Shown here: in pieces, positions 45,068 to 53,967 of the stretch
Numbering within the stretch: position 1 is the stretch's first letter
How the letters are laid out: each line of letters starts with the position of its first letter
Origin: G963667075 sp963667075
GTDB taxonomy: Bacteria; Pseudomonadota; Alphaproteobacteria; Micavibrionales; Micavibrionaceae
Length of the DNA: 64,000 nt
Direction: 5' to 3'
Assembly (NCBI GenBank): GCA_963667075.1
Contig: OY762938.1
Location: 1,240,001 to 1,304,000, forward strand
Translations under genes and position numbers: made by a program
Notes under the pieces: generated by a model
What the model saw: only the letters and a program-made list of their open reading frames with translations
What the model was told of the DNA's origin: nothing
The model's database searches: none

Positions 45068-45931
45068 TTATTTAATTACCCACGGTTCACCGAATTTGAA
45101 ATCCCATTCTTCTGGATGGAATAGGCCAAAGCCGCCGGCAGGATAGAATGTTGTTTCTCCGAAGAAAACACCTTCCGGTGTATCATAAAAGTCTACGCGA
45201 ACAAAATCGAATTGCTTGCCGATCTTTTCAGCTAATTCCAGCATAAGAGTATAGTGCTCAGGCTTTGGAACTTCTTTTTCTATGCGTTTATGCCCCTTCG
45301 TAAGGGGAAGCTTGTTCCAGTCTTTGTCAAAGAAAGCCATTTCATGGTTTTCTCCACGGCCTGTGTCATATTGCACAAAATGAACTTGCCCATCGTAAAC
45401 AAAAAATTTGTAATCATCTGGAGATGTCCCATCCGGTGTTACAAGCATTTTCTCAACAAGAATCTTTGGTTTTATATGCTGATAGGCCCATTCGCGCCGT
45501 TCTACACCGTATTTTTTACTGTTTGATTCTGTAATTTTTTTGCATATATTTTGTACATTAAGCTCATCCTTATGACGTACAAAAACGGCATCACCACAGC
45601 CATGATTTGTTTTTACAACATAGGGCGGCGTAAAATTGTTAAAAGGAATGTCTTCAGCTTTGTCGCCAGACCAGAGGGTTGGGATTATGTGCTGTTCCCC
45701 GATCAGTTTTTCAATTTCATCTTTCACCGCGAGCTTGTCGGCATAGGTAATAATGAGCGGGTCTCGTTGATACAGTTTGCGCCAGTTTACTTTTTCATTA
45801 AAACTTACAGGGTTTTTAAAATTAGCGACACGTCTGAACTTGCGCAGGAACAACAAATGCACAGCCAACCTATCTGGAAAAAAGCGCAGGAGATAAAGTC
45901 CTGTGGTTTTTACAAAAGTTTCATTACGCAT
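45068..45931 (-). CDS. TupA-like ATP-grasp protein
   Basis: 287 residues. Features of the TupA-like ATP-grasp family: NPVSFNEKVNWRKLYQRDPLIITYADKLAVK, PYVVKTNHGCGD, LVEKML, DYKFFVYDGQVHFVQYD and FDFVRVDFYDTPEGVFFGETTFYPAGGF. Relatives occur in capsule and teichuronopeptide loci and may attach amino acids to sugar polymers. Two different ATP-grasp genes in a row suggest two such modifications. Confidence 0.82.
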   Translation of the reverse strand: MRNETFVKTTGLYLLRFFPDRLAVHLLFLRKFRRVANFKNPVSFNEKVNWRKLYQRDPLIITYADKLAVKDEIEKLIGEQHIIPTLWSGDKAEDIPFNNFTPPYVVKTNHGCGDAVFVRHKDELNVQNICKKITESNSKKYGVERREWAYQHIKPKILVEKMLVTPDGTSPDDYKFFVYDGQVHFVQYDTGRGENHEMAFFDKDWNKLPLTKGHKRIEKEVPKPEHYTLMLELAEKIGKQFDFVRVDFYDTPEGVFFGETTFYPAGGFGLFHPEEWDFKFGEPWVIK

Positions 45932-45959
45932 TTCTTTATAAATCCTAGCCTAAAATACC

Positions 45960-46898
45960 TCAAACCCTGTTCTCCAGATACCATTGATAGGCCACTTTCA
46001 GGCCTTCTTCAAGGCTTGTTGGGGCGGTCCAGCCCATGTTGGACAGGCGGGTGCTGTCCATTAATTTGCGGGGGGTGCCGTCTGGTTTGCTGGTGTCAAA
46101 TGTCAGGCCGCCGTCAAAGCCGGTTACGGTCTTGATTGTTTCGGCCAGTTCTTTGATGGTGTGTTCTTTGCCGCTGCCGACATTGATATGCGGCTCATCG
46201 GAATAATTTTTCAGCAAGAACACAAGTGCATCGGCCAGATCATCGACGTACAGAAACTCCCGCAAGGGTGTACCTGTGCCCCAAAGCTCCATGGTGCTGT
46301 CTCCTGCCAGTTTTGCACGGTGTGCTTTTTGAATGAGAGAGGCGACAACATGGCTGCCTTTTTCATCGTAGTTATCGCCTGCGCCAAACAAATTGGTTGG
46401 CATGGCAGAAATGAAATCGCAGCCATACTGGCGGCGGTATGCCTGACACAGTTTAATGCCTGCGATTTTGGCAATGGCGTACCATTCATTTGTTGGCTCT
46501 AGCGGGCCGGTGAGCAGCGCGTCCTCTTTCATAGGCTGCGCTGCCATTTTTGGATAAATACAGGAAGAGCCAAGGAAAACGAGCTTTTCAACGCCTGCTT
46601 TATAAGCGCCATGGATAATGTTCGTCTCAATCATCAGATTGTCGTACAGGAAGGCGGCCGGAAAATTATCGTTCGCCCAGATGCCGCCCACTTTGGCGGC
46701 TGCCAGAAAAACGGCATCTGGTTTATGCTCTTCCAGCCATGCGTACACGGCAGCCTGATCGCACAGATCAAGCGTATCACGCGTTGTGGTCAGGATGTCG
46801 CAATCCTCTGTTTCCAGCCTGCGTACAAGCGCACTGCCCACCATGCCACGATGCCCGGCAATCCATATTTTTTTTCCTGTGATATCGAACACACTCAT
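45960..46898 (-). CDS. fcl: GDP-L-fucose synthase
   Basis: 312 residues, extended SDR epimerase/reductase. NAD(P) motif GHRGMVGSALVRR is at about 16, FLAAAKVGGIWAND follows, then LGSSCIYPKMA and the catalytic YxxxK in WYAIAKIAGIKLC. It makes GDP-L-fucose from the 4-keto-6-deoxy product of Gmd. It lies 20 bp after gmd, and the pair feeds the GT11 transferase. Confidence 0.96.
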   Translation of the reverse strand: MSVFDITGKKIWIAGHRGMVGSALVRRLETEDCDILTTTRDTLDLCDQAAVYAWLEEHKPDAVFLAAAKVGGIWANDNFPAAFLYDNLMIETNIIHGAYKAGVEKLVFLGSSCIYPKMAAQPMKEDALLTGPLEPTNEWYAIAKIAGIKLCQAYRRQYGCDFISAMPTNLFGAGDNYDEKGSHVVASLIQKAHRAKLAGDSTMELWGTGTPLREFLYVDDLADALVFLLKNYSDEPHINVGSGKEHTIKELAETIKTVTGFDGGLTFDTSKPDGTPRKLMDSTRLSNMGWTAPTSLEEGLKVAYQWYLENRV

Positions 46899-46918
46899 TC
46901 TCGGTGGTTTCCTTTTTT

Positions 46919-47992
46919 TTAGACTTCGTTACCGTGAGTACGGTTATGTTCTGACTTAACAGCGTCAAGGTCAGACGCTACCATTTCCTTAACCAGATCT
47001 TTAAAGCTGGTTGTGTGAGTCCAGCCAAGTTTTTCTTTGGCTTTGGATGGATCACCCAAAAGCAGGTCTACTTCTGTTGGGCGGAAATAGCGTGGGTCAA
47101 TTTCAATAAGCGTACGGCCGGTTTTTGAATCAATCCCTTTTTCATCAACACCTTCACCTTGCCACTCGATATTCATACCGCGTTCGGCAAAGGCCAGTTC
47201 GATGAATTCACGTACACTGTGTGTTTCGCCTGTTGCAAGGACAAAATCTTCCGGGTTGTCCTGTTGAAGAATACGCCACATGCCTTCTACATAGTCTCTG
47301 GCATGGCCCCAGTCACGTTTGGAATCAATGTTCCCCATGAACAGCTTGTCCTGAAGGCCGAGTTCGATCGCAGCAACACCGCGTGTAATCTTACGTGTTA
47401 CAAAAGTTTCACCGCGTGTTGGTCCTTCGTGGTTAAAGAGAATGCCGTTACAGGCGAACATGTTGTAAGCTTCACGGTAATTCACAGTGATCCAGTACGC
47501 GTACAGCTTGGCGGCTGCATAAGGACTGCGAGGATAAAAGGGTGTTGTTTCTCTTTGCGGTGTTTCCTGTACCAAACCATAAAGTTCGGAAGTGGATGCC
47601 TGATAAAAACGTGTTTTCTTTTCCAGGCCAAGAATTCTGATTGCTTCCAAGAGGCGGAGTGCGCCAATCGCATCGGCATTGGCTGTATATTCCGGGCTTT
47701 CAAAACTAACAGCCACGTGACTTTGCGCTGCGAGGTTGTAAATTTCATCTGGCTGTGTGTCCTGAACAACACGGATCAGGTTCGTTGAGTCTGTCATATC
47801 GCCGTAATGGAGCTTGAACTTCGGATTTTCCTGATGAGGATCCTGATACAGATGGTCGACACGCGCTGTGTTAAAGGAAGAAGACCGTCGTTTAAGGCCG
47901 TGAACTTCATATCCTTTGCTCAAAAGAAGTTCGATAAGATAGGCGCCATCTTGCCCGGTCGCGCCAGTGATCAGTGCAGTTTTGTTCGTCAA
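46919..47992 (-). CDS. gmd: GDP-mannose 4,6-dehydratase
   Basis: 357 residues. TALITGATGQDGAYLIELLLSKGYEVHGLKRR and YQASTSELYGLVQETPQRETTPFYPRSPYAAAKLYAYW (Thr/Tyr/Lys active site) are family hallmarks. It converts GDP-mannose to GDP-4-keto-6-deoxymannose. It is the first gene of the six-gene minus-strand sugar operon (gmd-fcl-tupA-like-ATP-grasp-ligase-GH16). Confidence 0.97.
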   Translation of the reverse strand: MTNKTALITGATGQDGAYLIELLLSKGYEVHGLKRRSSSFNTARVDHLYQDPHQENPKFKLHYGDMTDSTNLIRVVQDTQPDEIYNLAAQSHVAVSFESPEYTANADAIGALRLLEAIRILGLEKKTRFYQASTSELYGLVQETPQRETTPFYPRSPYAAAKLYAYWITVNYREAYNMFACNGILFNHEGPTRGETFVTRKITRGVAAIELGLQDKLFMGNIDSKRDWGHARDYVEGMWRILQQDNPEDFVLATGETHSVREFIELAFAERGMNIEWQGEGVDEKGIDSKTGRTLIEIDPRYFRPTEVDLLLGDPSKAKEKLGWTHTTSFKDLVKEMVASDLDAVKSEHNRTHGNEV

Positions 47993-48365
47993 AGCTATGC
48001 TCCTTAAATGTCTTTTATTTGTTGTGCCTGAAAAGCAATTTTCTTTCGCGCCCCTCTTTAAAAAAACAGCCTAGAGGAGCATTGCGGGCGGATACTACGC
48101 TTCTAATCTTTTTTTTTCAAGGAATAAATTACATAAAACGGAATTATGACTTTTATGTATGCGAGAAAAAACGGCAATTATAATTATGGTCAATATTTGA
48201 CGGCTCACAACGGAGTTGTTCGTTTTTTTCAAGCGATTGTTTTTGAAAAGTTGGCTATGTGGGTTCTTCTTATGCTACTATATTATATAGAAATTGGCTA
48301 AAATTTTATCTATCTGGTAAAGTCTTGTGTTGGGCTAGTGAAAAAGGGCGTATGCGGGTGTAGGG
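47993..48365. promoter_or_regulatory. 373-bp divergent region between gmd and the first dotA-like gene
   Basis: Must drive the sugar operon leftward and the dotA-like genes rightward. It is A+T-rich with long T tracts. TACTATATTATAT (48276-48288), 78 bp before the dotA-like start, recurs exactly upstream of the 1780-residue protein gene at 57144-57156. No gene is seen in it. Confidence 0.5.
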
Positions 48366-51107
48366 GTGAATAACAGACAACTGCAGGACATTTTAGATCG
48401 TAGTAAATCAATCCAGGGGGGGCAGGTCGTGTCCTATATGGTAAAGCCCGGGATTGTGCCGCGTGTCCAAAGGCTGTTTTTTTCCGGATTTTATAACTTA
48501 ACCTTTCTTGTTGCCCTTGTGTATCAGATGGTTGGTCTGTTGCCGCCGGGGCATCCATATACTAATCCCGCTAACAAGGGAAAGTTTACGGTTTCTCAGG
48601 TGATTGCGGCGGCGGCGCGTAATCTGGTTTTTTCAAGAAAGAACAGTGATCAGATTGTTATGTTCTGTGCTGTTCTGCTTGGCTTTCTTATTCTGGCTGG
48701 TTTTTTTGTATCGTTGTTGCTGTATGTTCTGGTTGGGACGGCTTTTGCCTGGTCTATTCCCGGGGTGCCTGCAGGGTTTTCTTTTATTACGCCCAATCCT
48801 ACAGATGATGTGGCATTGACCTTGCTGGATATGGTTTTTGGTATCCCTGGCATCTTTCATTCGGGGGCCGCCATTCCGACCCCGTTTCATCGTGGTTTGC
48901 AGTTTCTTTTTAGCTTTTATGCGACGGCGATTTTTTATGTTGCTGTGCTTATTTTCCTGTATTACATCGCCTCTGTTGTGACAGAGGTCGCGCTGACGGG
49001 GCAGCCTTTCGGACAACGTTTTCACGCGATATGGTCGCCTTTGCGTCTGGTGCTGGCCATGGGGCTTCTGATCCCGACAAGCGGCGGATTGACGACGGCC
49101 CAATATATTGTTCTCTACACCGCAAAATATTCATCTGGTCTGGCCACAAATGCCTGGATTGCTTATAACAAAAACCTTTCGAACCCTCTGGGGGTCGAGA
49201 ATAATAAGCTGATCGCTATTCCTAAACCTCAGGATCATACGGATTTGGTCAAACATTTGTTTTTGGCTAGTGTTTGTAAGGAGGCCTACAAAACAAAGGG
49301 GATAAATATTTCCATTAAACCTTATTTTGTTACTGATTTTAACAAGTATAAGGAAATGGATGACTTTGATGTATGGGCACAGTATGACGCTGCTTTAGCG
49401 TTTTATAAAAACAATGATATCGTTATTCGTATTGGTCAAAGAAATGAGGCTAATTTTATAGACGTTGCCAAGGGGGCGGTTTTTCCCTTTTGTGGTGAGT
49501 TTGTTGTGCCTGTTACAAATCTGACACCAGAAGCGAAAATGAATCAAAGAGGCTCCTTGTTTGCTATGATGCTTATGTTGGAGGATGTGTTTGCTTCTGA
49601 GTTTGATGATCTGGCCTATCGTTTTGTAAATGCCTATACGAATTTGACGGATGCGCCATGTAAAGACGAAGTTGGTGATTGTGCGCCACTGGATCCAAAG
49701 GAATTTTCTGAAAAAATTAAGGACTACAATGAGGTCGCTGAGATATGGCGCGATGAGGCTATTAGAGAGCTTGAGAAATCAACTGCTTTTGATATGACGG
49801 ATGATATCATGAAGCTTGGCTGGGGTGGGGCTGGTGTCTGGTATAATAAGATAGCAGAGCGTAATGGTGCGCTTGTGGAATCCATGTATGCTGTGGGATA
49901 TATGAGTAAATATCCATTCGTGATGGAACAGGTCATGATGGAAAAGGCCAAAAAGGGTAATAAGTTTGACCATGTCGAACGCTTTAATCCCAAAGTCGGC
50001 GGGACAGGACAGGAAGAGCTCGAAGGCTTGTATGATCCGCAACTGGCAGAGCTTTTTTATAATGTGTACAAATATCTATATCAGGAAGCGGGCCCTGTTG
50101 ATCCCACCAAGAAAGAGAATGAGCCAACAGATAATGTCTTTATTGATATGGTTAATATGGTATTCGGAACCGATGCCATGTTTTCGGTTAGAGATAATGC
50201 GAATGCAGAAATACATCCTATGGCGCAACTTGTGGCCATTGGGAAGGGGATATTAGAGGCTTCAATCCGTAACTATGCGATTGGTACAGGGTCAGCGGCC
50301 CTTGGTGGTTTGTCCTCTGTGCTTGGAAATCAACAGATTGGACAGGGGATCACGATGCTGAGCGGTGTGGCGTCCCGTATGGCTTCGGTGACTATTGCGA
50401 TTGGTGTTATGTTGTTTTACGTTTTGCCTTTCCTGCCGTTCATGTATTTCTTCTTTGCTGTTGGTACGTGGATTAAATCTGTGTTTGAGGGGATTCTGGG
50501 CGCGCCTTTGTGGGCTCTGGCGCATTTGAAAATTGATGGTGATGGCTTGCTGCCTCAGACGGTGACGAGTGGTTATCAGCTTCTGGTTGAGATTTTCATT
50601 CGTCCTCTTTTGACGGTTGTTGGTCTTTTGGCGGGCTTGAATGTTTTTGCGGCGATGGCTGTTGTTCTTAACAGTATTTTTAATCTTGTTATCGTCAATG
50701 TCACCGGGTTCGAGCGTAGTACGGCCGGCGGTATAGAAGAACAGGTGCTGCGCGGAACGGTAGATCAGTTCTTTTATACTATTATTTATGTTGTTATTCT
50801 TTATATCATGGCTAATTCCGCCTTTAAATTGATAGACCTGATCCCTGACCATATTACGCGCTGGCTCGCGGCAGATGTGCCGAGTTTGGCTGATAAAGAA
50901 GGGGATCCGCTGGAGGGGACTAACATGTACGCGGCTATGGGGGTTTCCGAGACCGTACCGCAGGTTATGGGGCAAATTTCCTCTCTATCAGGGCGTCTTG
51001 GTCTGGCGGCTGGCCATGCGATAAAAGGAACGTCGCCCGATCCTTCTATAGATCTGCCTGCTCCACAAGCTTCCCCGGGCATTATTGGCAGTATATTGGG
51101 GAGATAG
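48366..51107 (+). CDS. DotA/TraY family protein, first of three
   Basis: 913 residues from GTG 48366. Its paralogues start ~10 residues before the first conserved block, so a start nearer codon 22-25 is possible. Membrane segments cluster at ~40-60, 95-130, 185-210 and in the last third. Blocks shared by all three genes: GQPFGQRFHAIWSPLRL (~211), GGAGVWYNKIAERNGAL (~486), ALAHLKIDGDG (~717). DotA and plasmid TraY are polytopic inner-membrane parts of type IVB secretion/conjugation systems. The middle ~260-480 is soluble and divergent, probably periplasmic. Confidence 0.85.
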   Translation: MNNRQLQDILDRSKSIQGGQVVSYMVKPGIVPRVQRLFFSGFYNLTFLVALVYQMVGLLPPGHPYTNPANKGKFTVSQVIAAAARNLVFSRKNSDQIVMFCAVLLGFLILAGFFVSLLLYVLVGTAFAWSIPGVPAGFSFITPNPTDDVALTLLDMVFGIPGIFHSGAAIPTPFHRGLQFLFSFYATAIFYVAVLIFLYYIASVVTEVALTGQPFGQRFHAIWSPLRLVLAMGLLIPTSGGLTTAQYIVLYTAKYSSGLATNAWIAYNKNLSNPLGVENNKLIAIPKPQDHTDLVKHLFLASVCKEAYKTKGINISIKPYFVTDFNKYKEMDDFDVWAQYDAALAFYKNNDIVIRIGQRNEANFIDVAKGAVFPFCGEFVVPVTNLTPEAKMNQRGSLFAMMLMLEDVFASEFDDLAYRFVNAYTNLTDAPCKDEVGDCAPLDPKEFSEKIKDYNEVAEIWRDEAIRELEKSTAFDMTDDIMKLGWGGAGVWYNKIAERNGALVESMYAVGYMSKYPFVMEQVMMEKAKKGNKFDHVERFNPKVGGTGQEELEGLYDPQLAELFYNVYKYLYQEAGPVDPTKKENEPTDNVFIDMVNMVFGTDAMFSVRDNANAEIHPMAQLVAIGKGILEASIRNYAIGTGSAALGGLSSVLGNQQIGQGITMLSGVASRMASVTIAIGVMLFYVLPFLPFMYFFFAVGTWIKSVFEGILGAPLWALAHLKIDGDGLLPQTVTSGYQLLVEIFIRPLLTVVGLLAGLNVFAAMAVVLNSIFNLVIVNVTGFERSTAGGIEEQVLRGTVDQFFYTIIYVVILYIMANSAFKLIDLIPDHITRWLAADVPSLADKEGDPLEGTNMYAAMGVSETVPQVMGQISSLSGRLGLAAGHAIKGTSPDPSIDLPAPQASPGIIGSILGR

Positions 51108-51110
51108 TAT

Positions 51111-53834
51111 ATGAAGAGAGAACTGGCATTAAAAACACTCAAATACGCGGCTTTGCCGAATCTTGGGCCTCGGATCAAGGGGCTTGGGCTTGATTTTGCG
51201 TATTTTGCGTTTTTAATGGCACACATATACTCAATTGTGCGTCTTTTGCCACCGAACCATCCGTACCTTTCTCCGCAGAGAATTGGGACGTACGGTGTGC
51301 GGCATGTTATGGCGGTTGCGGCGAACCATGTGGGCCGGGGCTTTAGAAATATTGATCAGATGATTGTGTTTGCCGCGTTATTTGCCGCTGTTGTCCTACT
51401 CTTTATGCAATTTGTGGGGGCTCTTCTTTTTCTGGCCATGGGAACAGCGGAGGCGGCTGGTTTTATGGGGCTCTTTATTACGAATCCGCCGCGTGACGAT
51501 CTGGCCTTTATTCTCATGGATCGTACGTTTGGGGTGCCTGAAATTTTCAATTCTCAGGCCGCACCTCTCAGCGCTGCGGCACGTACGCCGTTTCATGCCA
51601 GTTTGCATGCGCTGTTCCAGTTTTATAGCATGGCTATGCTGATTGTGGGCGGGCTTGTTCTTGTGTATTATTTCTTCGTTGTTATTGTTGAGTCTGCGCA
51701 GACAGGAACCCCCTTTGGTCAAAGATTTGAACATGTGTATGTCCCGCTCAGACTCTGTATTGCGATAGGTATTCTTGTGCCGGCTTATTACGGCCTGAAT
51801 ATGGGGCAGATTACGACCTTGCATGTGGCTAAATGGGGGTCGGGTCTGGCGACCAATGTCTGGAAGACGTTCAACATAAAAATGCGCAATCCTCTGGGGC
51901 TTGGGGATGATGCTCTTGTGGCTCAGCCTGAGAAGCCTGAGATTCATAATCTGGCAGAATTTTTCTTCCTCGCGCATGCTTGCCGGTCTTTTTATGAGCA
52001 TGAGATGCCGATTGTTATCAAGCCGTATCTGGTTAAAGAAAAAACGGCGCAGGAATGGACTTCTTTTGCGGCGGCGAAGACGTTTTATGAAGGTGGCAGT
52101 ATTAAGGTTGTGTTTGGTGAGAAATCCGAAACGCGCTACAAAAGTCTTATGGGCAGTGTCTTTCCTTATTGTGGTACTCTGACGATCCCGACCGATAATG
52201 CGGGTGTGCCGGTTATTGAAGCCTTATACGAAAATGGCTGGTGGTCGATACTCAAAGATGCCTGGACGGATCCGGGACTGGTTAAATTTGGTGACAGGGC
52301 CAGCATTATTGTGCTCAGGGAAGAGAAAGACCCTCAAAATTCTTTGCCGGCTGATCCATGCGCTATTGCCGTACCGAACTACACATGGGGTGCGGATTGT
52401 GCTGCTTTTCCGGAAGCAACGTTTGCGCAAGAGTTTATAAACCTTTTTCAGGCTAAATTTAATGCGCAGTTCGATGCTGTTTACAATACTTTATCTTCGG
52501 GTGGGAACAGTACGTTTGAAATGGATAGAACGTTGCTGGGCTATGGCTGGGCCGGGGCTGGTATATGGTTTAATAAAATTGCAGAAAAGAACGGTGCTTT
52601 TATTTCAACCGCTTATCTGTTGCCCGAAATGAAAAAACCGCCTTTTGTGATGGATTTTGTTGCGGCGGCAAAACATTTTGCAGAAGCGTCCGGTGCGGAT
52701 CTTGATAAATTCATTCCACGTCTTCCTTCAGGCGAGGCAATTAAATTGCCTTTGAAAAAAGAAGATAAACTCGCGGTTCTTTTAAATCAGACCCATAATT
52801 ATTTTGCTCAGGACCGCAAATATGATTACGAAATGTCAAAAACGTCTGGCAACATTATCGTAGATGCGATGAATATGGTTTTTGGTACGAGCGGCTTGTT
52901 TGACATGCGCTATGGGAACAACAACGGGCTCCATCCTTTTGCGCAGTTTGTTGGTTTAGGAAAAAGCCTGATTGAAAATGCTATTGCTCATATGGGGACG
53001 TCATCGTTTTTGGCGGCTCTGGGGGGCTTTACGTCTGCGAGTGCGCCGCATGTGGGGCAAGGGATTACCGCTATTTCAGGCATGTTCACAGCCTTTGCAA
53101 TGGTTGGTTTTATGATAGGATTTGTGCTTTTTTATCTTATTCCGTTTTTGCCGTTTTTGTATTTCTTTTTCTCTGCTGGCCGCTGGGTTCGTTCTATTTT
53201 TGAGGCGATGGTCGGGATACCTTTGTGGGCTTTGGCGCACTTGAAGATTGACGGCCCTGGTTTGCCAGGTGGGTCGGCTACAAACGGTTATTTTCTTGTG
53301 CTTGAGATTTTCCTAAGGCCTATTTTGACATTATTCGGTTTTATTGCTGCTATTACAACATTTTCTGCCATGGCTATTATGCTGCATATGCTGTTTGATC
53401 TTGTCGTTTTGAACCTGACCGGTCATGCGCTGGATACATCTGGCGGTGTGCCTGTTGTCTCGGACCCCGAATTTTACAGAGGGCCGGTTGATGAGTTTTT
53501 CTATACGCTTGTGTATGTTATCATCCTTTATCTGATGGCAACGTCAACATTCAAATTGATTGATGGTCTTCCAAATGAAATTATGCGTTGGGCTGGCAGC
53601 GGTGCCAGCAGCTTTGCCAGCATGGTGACAGATCCGGCTGAGAACCTCACGACGCATGGTGCTATCGGTAGCCAGATGGTAACAGGGCAGCTCGCTGAGG
53701 CGACGCAGACAGCCAGCTCTGGTTTTGGGCAGGCAGCGGCAGCCGCCGGCGATGCTGTGACAGGTGGGGAGATGTCTCACAGCATAAAATCTGGCATAGA
53801 GGATATTGCAAGCCGGTTATATGGGCCGGGATAA
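51111..53834 (+). CDS. DotA/TraY family protein, second of three
   Basis: 907 residues, beginning 3 bp after the first gene's stop, with GGGGAG as ribosome site. Same layout: helices near 25-50, 85-115 and 175-200, TGTPFGQRFEHVYVPLRL at ~198, GWAGAGIWFNKIAEKNGAF at ~479, ALAHLKIDGPGLPG at ~707, then helices and a Gly/Ala-rich tail. The conserved blocks match its neighbours, while the soluble middle differs, as expected for old paralogues with separate roles rather than a recent duplication. Confidence 0.87.
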   Translation: MKRELALKTLKYAALPNLGPRIKGLGLDFAYFAFLMAHIYSIVRLLPPNHPYLSPQRIGTYGVRHVMAVAANHVGRGFRNIDQMIVFAALFAAVVLLFMQFVGALLFLAMGTAEAAGFMGLFITNPPRDDLAFILMDRTFGVPEIFNSQAAPLSAAARTPFHASLHALFQFYSMAMLIVGGLVLVYYFFVVIVESAQTGTPFGQRFEHVYVPLRLCIAIGILVPAYYGLNMGQITTLHVAKWGSGLATNVWKTFNIKMRNPLGLGDDALVAQPEKPEIHNLAEFFFLAHACRSFYEHEMPIVIKPYLVKEKTAQEWTSFAAAKTFYEGGSIKVVFGEKSETRYKSLMGSVFPYCGTLTIPTDNAGVPVIEALYENGWWSILKDAWTDPGLVKFGDRASIIVLREEKDPQNSLPADPCAIAVPNYTWGADCAAFPEATFAQEFINLFQAKFNAQFDAVYNTLSSGGNSTFEMDRTLLGYGWAGAGIWFNKIAEKNGAFISTAYLLPEMKKPPFVMDFVAAAKHFAEASGADLDKFIPRLPSGEAIKLPLKKEDKLAVLLNQTHNYFAQDRKYDYEMSKTSGNIIVDAMNMVFGTSGLFDMRYGNNNGLHPFAQFVGLGKSLIENAIAHMGTSSFLAALGGFTSASAPHVGQGITAISGMFTAFAMVGFMIGFVLFYLIPFLPFLYFFFSAGRWVRSIFEAMVGIPLWALAHLKIDGPGLPGGSATNGYFLVLEIFLRPILTLFGFIAAITTFSAMAIMLHMLFDLVVLNLTGHALDTSGGVPVVSDPEFYRGPVDEFFYTLVYVIILYLMATSTFKLIDGLPNEIMRWAGSGASSFASMVTDPAENLTTHGAIGSQMVTGQLAEATQTASSGFGQAAAAAGDAVTGGEMSHSIKSGIEDIASRLYGPG

Positions 53835-53967
53835 TGATGGAAGAACAATAAGATAAATGATAGAATTCGCAAATTGTGAGCGAAAGCTGTTAAAATTAAT
53901 AAGGATTTGAATAAAATTGTTTATTATAGTTTCTGGAACAGATTTTTTCGGGAAGTGGTAAGAGGGT

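Noticed and set aside
49000..51000. Long antisense frames under the dotA-like genes
   Set aside because: They mirror the codon pattern of the real genes, have Arg/His-rich composition and no family motifs.
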